A stretch of 31,373 nt of DNA from an uncultured Clostridia bacterium (GTDB taxonomy: Bacteria > Bacillota > Clostridia > Christensenellales > Aristaeellaceae), in assembly GCA_934663625.1 (NCBI GenBank), contig CAKUKP010000032.1:1-31373 (forward strand), in the 5' to 3' direction. Positions 22,766 to 29,546 of the stretch are shown one piece after another. The position numbers and the translations under genes are program-made. Each line of letters begins with the position of its first letter. Positions within the stretch are counted from its first letter, which is position 1. The notes beneath the pieces are model-generated. The model had not been told where the DNA came from. It saw nothing but the letters and a program-made list of their open reading frames with translations, and did no database searches.

Positions 22766-23659
22766 ATGCGGATTGTACATCATGTGGATTTGATCGGGGA
22801 TACAGCGCAGGAACGGCTTCCGGATTTCACTTCGGAATTTCCCTGCATTACGACGCGCGCGGAGCTGCATTGTTATCCGGAATCGCACACGCCATGGCAT
22901 TGGCATCCGACTGCGGAATTATTTTACATGGCGGAGGGCGAACTGGATTACCATCTGCCCGATCAGACGCTGCACTTTGGCGTGGGCAGCGGCGGGCTGC
23001 TGATGCCGAACGTGCTGCACAGCACATCGTGGCGCGGCGGCGCGCCGGTCGTCGCGCTGCTGCATCTATTCGATGTGCGGTTTCTATTCGGGGGAATGGA
23101 TTCGCGGATGGCGCAGAAGTATGTCGCGCCGGTTTTGAACGATCCATCACGCGCGCTGCTGGCGCTGCCCGCGGGCGAACCCGCGCTGGATCTTCTTTGC
23201 GCATCGTTCGATCTGGACAGCCGCCAATGGGAATACGAATATGCGCTGCGCGACGCGCTCTGCGGCATGTGGCTTCGTTTTCAAAAGCTGGACGCGCGTT
23301 TCTGGCACGCTTCCCAGACGGAAACCGAGGGGCACGCGATCAAGGAAATGATTTCCTTTATCAATACGCATCTGACGAAAAATCTGGACATTCGCGCCAT
23401 CGCGGAACACATGCACATCAGCGTGCGCAGCTGCTATCGCATCTTTCGCGATTCGCTGAACACCACGCCCAACTGCTATATTCAGGAACTTCGAATCCAT
23501 CGCGCCTGTTCCCTGCTTGCGGATCCCGCGAATTCCATCACCGCCGCGGCGCTGAACGCGGGCTTTGAGGATATCGGTTACTTTGGCAGGTTATTCCGAA
23601 AGCACACCGGCATGTCACCAACAGAATATCGAAAATGGCAGAATCGTCCGAATGAATGA
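22766..23659 (+). CDS. AraC-family transcriptional regulator with N-terminal cupin domain
   Basis: A 297-aa regulator. The N-terminal half is a cupin sensor (HTPWHWHPTAELFYMAEGELDYHLPDQTLHFGVGSGGLLMPNVLHSTSW). The last 100 residues hold the double HTH of AraC/XylS: NLDIRAIAEHMHISVRSCYRIFRDSLNTTPNCYIQELRIHRACSLL and then ITAAALNAGFEDIGYFGRLFRKHTGMSPTEYRKW. I chose the ATG at 22766 with GAGGG upstream. The longer frame to 22643 would translate the repeat element. It probably senses a sugar or related ligand; the EamA permease downstream could be a target, but a 600-bp repeat array separates them. Confidence 0.93.
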   Translation: MRIVHHVDLIGDTAQERLPDFTSEFPCITTRAELHCYPESHTPWHWHPTAELFYMAEGELDYHLPDQTLHFGVGSGGLLMPNVLHSTSWRGGAPVVALLHLFDVRFLFGGMDSRMAQKYVAPVLNDPSRALLALPAGEPALDLLCASFDLDSRQWEYEYALRDALCGMWLRFQKLDARFWHASQTETEGHAIKEMISFINTHLTKNLDIRAIAEHMHISVRSCYRIFRDSLNTTPNCYIQELRIHRACSLLADPANSITAAALNAGFEDIGYFGRLFRKHTGMSPTEYRKWQNRPNE

Positions 23660-23756
23660 CAGTTCTATGATGGCGCGTTTCCACCCCATATGCTATAATC
23701 AATTCATCGGTGGATACGTTCATCTGGCGCTGAACATATTACCGACGGCATCGGCT

Positions 23757-24272
23757 ACCAGAAGCGGGCAGTGCCCGCTTCCAGTAGCTGCTGCACCAAA
23801 CGCAGGGCGTTTGATCCCAGTTGCTTCCGCGCTGTTGATTGCACCCGATAAGAATGGGCGCAATCAAACGACGTTAAGGCGGCAAACCTGAGGTTTGCCG
23901 GTCGGCATTTAGCCGACTGCCGACGGTCGAATCCGTTGGATTCGAGCGCGGCACCGCTTGAAGCCACTGATTTAAGCTTCAAAAACTGCGTAAGTGTAGC
24001 GATCTATAGGTTTCTCTCCCTCAGTCTGTGCTAACGCACAGCCAGCTCCCTCATCAGAGGGAGCCAAGAGACGAACATTCGCAACCTTGCCTTCCCCCCT
24101 TGGGGAGAGAACCACATAAGTTTTGAAATCTCAAATCAGTGGATTTCAAAACGCGAGTTTGAAGTACATCCGAACAGGATAGGATCACAGGAAATCTCAG
24201 CGTCACCATGGCGCTGAGATTTCTGTCAATTGAACACGGCAGTTGCCGGAAGCGGGCACTGCCCGCAGGGAG
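23757..24272. repeat. Mosaic palindromic array, locus 6
   Basis: No gene is present. Modules from the left: C (GAAGCGGGC-AGT-GCCCGCTTC, 23761-23781), C (CAAACGC/GCGTTTG, 23797-23813), H3 (23837-23865, one mismatch), inserted module D (23876-23957), the remaining H2 (23958-23982, loop CACTGATTTAA), A' (about 24012-24066), then inverted H2 (24120-24152, stem GTTTTGAAATC), H1-type (24191-24223, same stem as at 2887) and C (GCGGGC-ACT-GCCCGC, about 24252-24266). The last C abuts the GGGAGGG ribosome binding site of the EamA gene. Confidence 0.82.
23876..23957 (+). mobile_element. Module D: three-hairpin unit apparently inserted in an H2 arm
   Basis: Hairpins in order are GGCAAACC-TGA-GGTTTGCC (23881-23899), GTCGGC-ATTTA-GCCGAC and TCGAATCC-GTT-GGATTCGA, ending GCGGCACCGC. 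The H2 module here lacks its usual GTTTT 5' arm. Joining CGACGTT to TTGAAGCC across the unit restores an ordinary H2 arm, so D seems to have inserted there. A second D with different but paired stems is at 25410-25496. Confidence 0.6.
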
Positions 24273-24280
24273 GGTTTGAG

Positions 24281-25159
24281 ATGGGTGTTGTGTTTTTGGT
24301 AATCGGGGAAATCCTTTGTTATCTGGGACAGGAATTTTTCAGTAAGCTGTTTTCGATCACGCATCCAGGCAAAGCTTCGGATGTAACGCCGATATTCAAC
24401 GTATTATTCGGCGCGGTAGTCGCGCTGGCGACGTGGATTTACAACGGGTTCCGGCTGAATCCGGACTGGATCACGCTGCTGATCGGGGTGATCAACGGCG
24501 CGGCGCTGTTCATGTACAATTTTTCCGCGATTCACGCGGCGCAGAGCGGACCATACACGCTGCAAAGCATCATGAGCGCGTTCGGCAATATTCTGATCCC
24601 GCTGCTGGTATCCATCATCATCTGGAGCGACCGGCTCCGGCTGATTCAGGGCATTGGCATCGCGCTGATGCTGGCGGCGTTCGTGCTCTATAACGCGCAC
24701 GATCTGCACGGGCTGAAGATCGGATTCAAGGGCTTCGGCTGGTTCGTACTGGTGTTCGCCACGAACGGCGTGTACAGCGCGTTGAACGATGCGCAGCAGC
24801 GCATTGAAGTGGGCGGCTATCGCACCGATATGATCATCATCAGCTTCCTTACCACCGCCGTGATTTCCGCCGTTTCGCTGATCATCTCCCGCAACCCCAA
24901 TGTGCGCAGCGCCGCAAAAATGCCGCCCAGGGCGATGCTCTTCGCTGTCGCCGCCAGCGTAAGCGCCGCCGCTGCCATTAATCTGCTGATGACCGCTCTC
25001 AATTATGTGCCGTCTTACCTGCTCTACCCCATCGGCTCCGGTTCGCTGCTCATCCTCAATACCCTGCTCGGACGCATCGTACTCAAGGAAAAAATTCAAC
25101 CCCTGCAATACATCGGCATCGCCGCCGCCACCATCGCCATCATCCTCACCAATCTCTAG
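24281..25159 (+). CDS. EamA/DMT-superfamily permease
   Basis: A 292-aa membrane protein with about ten helices in two EamA repeats. The first starts MGVVFLVIGEILCYLGQEFFSKLF, and the second ends NYVPSYLLYPIGSGSLLILNTLLGRIVLKEKIQPLQYIGIAAATIAIILTNL, a typical DMT C-terminus with the SxLxPxxxxLLG-type loop. Substrate unknown (metabolite or amino acid exporter). I chose the ATG at 24281 with GGGAGGG 7 nt before it. The upstream ATG at 24230 lies in a repeat hairpin. A C-module hairpin begins one base after the stop. Confidence 0.88.
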   Translation: MGVVFLVIGEILCYLGQEFFSKLFSITHPGKASDVTPIFNVLFGAVVALATWIYNGFRLNPDWITLLIGVINGAALFMYNFSAIHAAQSGPYTLQSIMSAFGNILIPLLVSIIIWSDRLRLIQGIGIALMLAAFVLYNAHDLHGLKIGFKGFGWFVLVFATNGVYSALNDAQQRIEVGGYRTDMIIISFLTTAVISAVSLIISRNPNVRSAAKMPPRAMLFAVAASVSAAAAINLLMTALNYVPSYLLYPIGSGSLLILNTLLGRIVLKEKIQPLQYIGIAAATIAIILTNL

Positions 25160-25160
25160 C

Positions 25161-25740
25161 AAACGCAGGGCGTTTGATCCCAGCTGCTGCCGCGCTGAAA
25201 AAGACGAACTCTTGCCTCCATAGATTCGAGAAGCAAGAGTTCTTTGTTTCTATTCTATTCGGGCTTTCTACAAATCCACGTTTTGATGCCCATTAATTCA
25301 AGGCATCAAAACTTACGTGGTTCTCTCCTTCCGCCGGCTACGCCGGCACCTTCCTCATCAGAGGAAGGCAAGGATTACGCCAAAAGCCTTCCCCTCTGGG
25401 GAAGGTGCCGGCAAGGCGGCAAACCCATTGGTTTGCCGGTCTGCCTTTAGGCAGACTGCCGACGTTTCAATCATCGATTGAAACGCGGCACCGCAGCGGC
25501 GGATGAGGTCGTTCTTTGGCTCCACCTGATGGGGGAGCTGTCAAAACCGCAGGTTTTGACTGAGGGAGAGAAACCCCAAGATCGCTGCACCTACACAGTT
25601 TTTGAAGCTTGAATCAATGGCTTCAAAAACGTCGTTTTGATTGCGCCTTGGATATATGGGCGCAATCAAACTAATGCGGCAGCTACTGGAAGCCGACACT
25701 GTCGGCAGCGCGGCAGCTACTGCACGCGGGCTCAGCCCGC
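25161..25740. repeat. Mosaic palindromic array, locus 7, between convergent eamA-like gene and livF
   Basis: No gene is present. From the left gene: C (AAACGC/GCGTTT, 25161-25175), H1 (25206-25242, 13-nt arms with one mismatch, loop CATAGATTCGA, then TTTGTTTCTATTC), H2 (25280-25312, stem GTTTTGATGCC), and A with a swapped arm GCCGGC-TAC-GCCGGC (about 25321-25372). Module D is at 25403-25496. From livF on the minus strand: C (GCGGGC-TGA-GCCCGC, 25726-25740), C (GCCGAC/GTCGGC, about 25691-25706), H3 (25636-25670), H2 (25598-25630, stem GTTTTTGAAGC) and A' (about 25518-25571). Confidence 0.83.
25403..25496 (+). mobile_element. Module D, second copy, with closing outer stem
   Basis: An outer stem GGTGCCG ... 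CGGCACC encloses three hairpins: GGCAAACC-CATT-GGTTTGCC, GTCTGCC-TTTA-GGCAGAC and GTTTCAAT-CATCG-ATTGAAAC. Linkers match the copy at 23876-23957 while the second and third stems differ and remain paired. Confidence 0.55.
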
Positions 25741-26460
25741 TCAGGCGGAACCGAGGTAGGCTTCTTTGACGCGGGGATCGCTCAGGAGCTGCGCGCCGGT
25801 GCCCTGCATGGTAATGCGGCCGGTTTCAAGCACGAAACCGTAATCGGCGCATTTCAGGGCGGCATTGGCATTCTGTTCGATCAGCAGGATGGTCATACCG
25901 CGCTTTTTAAGCTCGGTAATAATGGAAAAGATATTGCGCACGACCAGCGGCGCGAGTCCCAGCGAGGGTTCATCCATCATCATCACGCGGGGCTTTGCCA
26001 TCATGGCGCGGCCAACCGCCAGCATCTGCTGTTCGCCGCCGGACAGCGTACCGGCGAGCTGCCATTCGCGCTCCTTCAGGCGCGGGAACAGATCAAACAC
26101 CTCCAGAAGATCGGTTTTGATTCCGGCGTCATCCTTGCGCAGATACGCGCCGATCTTCAGGTTTTCCAGCACGGTAAGATTGGGGAACACGCGGCGCCCT
26201 TCGGGGACGAGCGAGATGCCGCCCTCGACCACCTTCTGGGTATCCATGCCGGTAATATCCTTGCCGAGGAATTCAATCCTGCCCGCAGCGGGGCGCACCA
26301 GACCGGAGATCGCGCGCAGGGTAGTAGACTTGCCCGCGCCGTTCGCGCCGATCAGAGTCACGATCTGCCCCTGCTGCACTTCCATGGAAATGCCCTTCAG
26401 GGCTTCGATGCCGCCGTAGCTCACGCGCAGATCGGTAATCTTCAATACAGTATCGCTCAT
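25741..26460 (-). CDS. livF: Branched-chain amino acid ABC transporter ATP-binding protein LivF
   Basis: A 239-aa ATPase. Walker A is GANGAGKST (38-46), the signature LSGGEQQMLAVGRAMM and Walker B VMMMDEPSLGLAP. The family end PRVKEAYLGSA is present. The start codon overlaps the livG stop by 4 nt. It is the last gene of livJHMGF. The stop codon is immediately followed by a C-module hairpin. Confidence 0.96.
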   Translation of the reverse strand: MSDTVLKITDLRVSYGGIEALKGISMEVQQGQIVTLIGANGAGKSTTLRAISGLVRPAAGRIEFLGKDITGMDTQKVVEGGISLVPEGRRVFPNLTVLENLKIGAYLRKDDAGIKTDLLEVFDLFPRLKEREWQLAGTLSGGEQQMLAVGRAMMAKPRVMMMDEPSLGLAPLVVRNIFSIITELKKRGMTILLIEQNANAALKCADYGFVLETGRITMQGTGAQLLSDPRVKEAYLGSA

Positions 26461-27296
26461 TCTTCATCCTCCCCCAGATACGCCGCGATTACGGCGGGGT
26501 TATCCTGCACCTCGCGGGGCGTGCCCTCGGCAATCTGCTTGCCGAAGTCGATTACATAAATGCGATCGGAAATGCCCATTACCAGATTCATGTGGTGCTC
26601 GATCATGAAGATGGTCAGATTGAACTTATCCTTGATTTCGCGGATGAACTCGCCCAGTTCTTCGGTTTCCTGCGGATTCATGCCCGCGGCGGGTTCATCC
26701 AGCAATAAAAGCTTGGGATGCGTCGCCAGCGCGCGCACGATTTCCAACCGGCGCTGCTTGCCGTAGGGCAGGCTGGTCGCCAGTTCGTCCGCTTCGTTTT
26801 CCAGACCCACGATCCGCAGAAGTTCCATCGCCTCGGCGCGCATGGCGCGCTCCTCGCGCATGTTCAGATGCAGCATGGCGGTAAACATATTGCTGGTGCG
26901 ATTCATATGCATGGCGATCAGCACATTGTTGAACACGGTCTGCGTCTTGAACAGGCGAATGTTCTGGAACGTGCGCGCGATGCCCAGCTTGGTGATCTTA
27001 TCGGGCGTAGGATGCACGCTGTGCGTATATTTGCCCGCGTTCTTGCCGGCGTAATTCCGGCGCATCTTGCCGTGCGGATGATTTTCCACAATCGTCCTGC
27101 CGCAGAATTCTACGCGGCCGTTCGTGGGTTCATATACGCCGGTAATGCAGTTGAACGCAGTGGTCTTGCCCGCGCCGTTGGGGCCGATCAGGGCGATGAT
27201 TTCGCCTTCGTTGATTTCCATGGAAAGATTGTTTACGGCGACCACGCCGCCGAACTGCATGGTAATATCGCTCAGACGAAGCACATTATTGCTCAT
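26457..27296 (-). CDS. livG: Branched-chain amino acid ABC transporter ATP-binding protein LivG
   Basis: A 279-aa ATPase. Walker A is GPNGAGKTT (38-46), followed by the LivG-specific insert around residues 75-105 (KNAGKYTHSVHPTPDKITKLGIARTFQNIRLF). The signature is LPYGKQRRLEIVRAL and Walker B LLLLDEPAAGMNPQE. The long form with EHHMNLVMGISDRIYVIDFGKQIAEG is typical. 4-nt overlaps join it to livM upstream and livF downstream. Confidence 0.96.
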   Translation of the reverse strand: MSNNVLRLSDITMQFGGVVAVNNLSMEINEGEIIALIGPNGAGKTTAFNCITGVYEPTNGRVEFCGRTIVENHPHGKMRRNYAGKNAGKYTHSVHPTPDKITKLGIARTFQNIRLFKTQTVFNNVLIAMHMNRTSNMFTAMLHLNMREERAMRAEAMELLRIVGLENEADELATSLPYGKQRRLEIVRALATHPKLLLLDEPAAGMNPQETEELGEFIREIKDKFNLTIFMIEHHMNLVMGISDRIYVIDFGKQIAEGTPREVQDNPAVIAAYLGEDEE

Positions 27297-28423
27297 TTCG
27301 CCGCCCCCTTTCCGGCCTTCGCGGGTCTTTTTTTCCTGCGGAACAGATCCGGCAGCTCACGCATGCCCATCATGCCCTGACGATAGAACAGCACCACGAT
27401 CATGATGATGATCGAAAATACCACCAGACGGAAGCCGTTGCGCAGCAGCGGCACCTTGAACGAACCGATGAACTGTTCCTGATCCAGGAAGCGCAGCCAC
27501 CATTCGCTGCACGCCACGAACAGGAAGGACGCAATGCAGCTGCCCGATACGGAACCGATACCGCCGATAACCACCATCAGCAGAATTTCATAGGTCATTG
27601 CGGAAGTGAAGCTCTTCGCCTGCACCGTATTGGTGAACATCGCCAGCATCGCGCCGCCCACGCCCGCAAAGAACGAAGATACGCAGAACGCGATGCGCTT
27701 GTGGTGCGCCAGATTGATGCCCATCGCTTCGGCGGCAATTTCATCATCGCGGATCGCTTTGAACGCGCGGCCATAGGTGGAATTGATCAGCAAAAGAATC
27801 AGCGCGATGCACACGCCCGCAATCAGGAACGGAACCAGCGTGGACAGATACACCGAAACCTTGCCGTCCGCGCCGATGATATTGAAATCGTTGAACGCGG
27901 GATAATCCTTCAGCATGTTGGATCCGTTCGTAATCGGGCCCAGCTTCTTCCACTGGAAGATCGCGCGGATGATCTCCGCGAAGCCCAGCGTGGCGATCGC
28001 CAGATAATCGCTCTTCAGCCGCAGCACGGGCAGGCCGATCAGGAATGCAAATCCCGCCGCGACCAATCCCGCCAGAATCATCGCGGGGATCACGGGCAGC
28101 GTAAAGCCGATGGCGCAATCGAAATACTGATATACGATCGCGCGCATTTCATTGCTCATGGAAAAGATCGCGTAGGTATACGCGCCGATCAGCATAAAGC
28201 CCGCCTGACCCAGCGAAAACAGGCCGGTAAAGCCGTTCAGCAGGTTCATCGAAACGGCGACCAGCGCATAGGTCGCGCCCTTCTTCAGCACGGTAAACAG
28301 CATCGTGGTCGGCGCAATCACCTGTTCCAGAATGAACACGGCGATGTATACCGCCGCGATGATCGCGATGGTAATGATCGTTGCAGAATCGATCTTTTTG
28401 CGGGGTTGAATGTTGGTTTTCAT
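27293..28423 (-). CDS. livM: Branched-chain amino acid ABC transporter permease LivM
   Basis: A 376-aa permease with about ten helices. Family motifs are LNGFTGLFSLGQAGFMLIGAYTYA, LPVLRLKSDYLAIATLGFAEIIR, STYGRAFKAIRDDEIAAEAMGINLAHHKRIAFCVSSFFAGVGGAML and VVIGGIGSVSGSCIASF. The C-terminal basic tail (FRRKKRPAKAGKGAAK) is cytoplasmic. A GGAGGGGG site precedes the ATG. 15 nt separate it from livH; 4-nt overlap with livG. Confidence 0.96.
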   Translation of the reverse strand: MKTNIQPRKKIDSATIITIAIIAAVYIAVFILEQVIAPTTMLFTVLKKGATYALVAVSMNLLNGFTGLFSLGQAGFMLIGAYTYAIFSMSNEMRAIVYQYFDCAIGFTLPVIPAMILAGLVAAGFAFLIGLPVLRLKSDYLAIATLGFAEIIRAIFQWKKLGPITNGSNMLKDYPAFNDFNIIGADGKVSVYLSTLVPFLIAGVCIALILLLINSTYGRAFKAIRDDEIAAEAMGINLAHHKRIAFCVSSFFAGVGGAMLAMFTNTVQAKSFTSAMTYEILLMVVIGGIGSVSGSCIASFLFVACSEWWLRFLDQEQFIGSFKVPLLRNGFRLVVFSIIIMIVVLFYRQGMMGMRELPDLFRRKKRPAKAGKGAAK

Positions 28424-28438
28424 GCGGCAACCCCCTCC

Positions 28439-29359
28439 TTAAACCTTATCGGTATTCTTTTCGCCGAACAGCCCCGTGGGCTTGACGATCAGAATGATGA
28501 TCAGAAGCGCAAATGTGAACGCATCGGAGAACGTAGTCAGATCCAGCGTCTGCTTGATCACGCCCGCCTTCAGCAGGATCAGATCCAATCCCTTGATCAG
28601 GTTTTCGCAGATGCCGATGATGAATGCGCCGACGACCGCGCCGGGGATCGAACCGATGCCGCCGAATACCGCTGCGACGAACGCCTTCAGACCCGGCATG
28701 GAACCGGACGTCTGAATGACCGACGTATAATTCGTGAAATATAATATCGATCCGATCGCCGCCAGGAACGATCCGATGATGAACGTAACGGATATGACCG
28801 AATTGATCTTGATACCCATCAGCTTCGATGTTTCAAAATCCTTGGATACCGCGCGCATCGCCATGCCGACCTTCGTGCGGTTGATCAGCAGCACCAGCGC
28901 GATCACCAGCACCAGCGTCAGCACGGGCGTGATCAGCGTGACCACCTTCGTGCTCGTACCGAATACGTTTACCGTGTTGGAAATCCACGGGATAACCGGA
29001 TAGACCTTGTTCAGGCCGCCGGTGATGTACAGAACCGTATTCTGCAAAAGATAGCTTACGCCGATCGCCGAAATCATGATGGACATGCGCGGCGCAGTGC
29101 GCAGCGGCTTATACGCCACGCGCTCGATCAAAAAGCCCAGCAGCACCGTAAGCGCGATGGACAGCGGAATGGTCACATACAGCGGCAGCCCCGTCGTATT
29201 CAGATACACCATCAAAATGCCGGAAACCATGAACACATCGCCGTGCGCAAAGTTGATCAGGCGCAGGATGCCGTATACCATCGTATAGCCGATGGCGATC
29301 AGCGCATACTGTCCGCCGACGGAAATGCCGGAAAGCAGATAGGGCAATACCAGATTCAC
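28439..29359 (-). CDS. livH: Branched-chain amino acid ABC transporter permease LivH
   Basis: A 306-aa permease. Family motifs are LLSGISVGGQYALIAIGYTMVYGILRLINFAHGDVFMV, KVGMAMRAVSKDFETSKLMGIKINSVISVTFIIGSFLAAIGSIL and GLKAFVAAVFGGIGSIPGAVVGAFIIGICENLI. The start is GTG at 29359, with GGAGGGG 8-9 nt upstream. It follows livJ by about 190 nt of hairpin-rich DNA rather than by overlap, which probably lowers its expression relative to livJ. Confidence 0.96.
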   Translation of the reverse strand: MNLVLPYLLSGISVGGQYALIAIGYTMVYGILRLINFAHGDVFMVSGILMVYLNTTGLPLYVTIPLSIALTVLLGFLIERVAYKPLRTAPRMSIMISAIGVSYLLQNTVLYITGGLNKVYPVIPWISNTVNVFGTSTKVVTLITPVLTLVLVIALVLLINRTKVGMAMRAVSKDFETSKLMGIKINSVISVTFIIGSFLAAIGSILYFTNYTSVIQTSGSMPGLKAFVAAVFGGIGSIPGAVVGAFIIGICENLIKGLDLILLKAGVIKQTLDLTTFSDAFTFALLIIILIVKPTGLFGEKNTDKV

Positions 29360-29421
29360 GAATGAACCCCTCCTTCGTGCTGTTTGTGCCGTCTCGAAAG
29401 AAATTCCTTACGGGCATACAT
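29356..29421 (-). CDS. Possible 21-aa basic upstream ORF overlapping the livH start
   Basis: ATG at 29421 opens a 21-codon frame, MYARKEFLSRRHKQHEGGVHS, whose TGA overlaps the livH GTG (GTGA). Such an overlap can couple translation. The Shine-Dalgarno site (GGGA) is poor and the frame lies within a hairpin loop and arm, so this may be chance. Confidence 0.25.
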   Translation of the reverse strand: MYARKEFLSRRHKQHEGGVHS

Positions 29422-29510
29422 TTCCCGAAACGCAATCCCTTTCGAGACCGCACAAATCGTTGAATGCAAAATGTAACGCACAATCCGGTCGGAGGGAAAC
29501 TCCGACCGGA
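29384..29510 (-). promoter_or_regulatory. Two hairpins between livJ and livH
   Basis: A perfect 11-bp hairpin TCCGGTCGGAG/CTCCGACCGGA (29484-29510) comes first after livJ. A long-arm structure follows: TTGTGC (29384-29389) and GTCTCGAAAG pair with CTTTCGAGAC and GCACAA (29450-29455), with one mismatch. They likely stabilise the livJ message or reduce read-through. No U-tract follows. Confidence 0.65.
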
Positions 29511-29546
29511 CAATATTACGTCTTGAGCAGAACCGCTTCGAATTGA

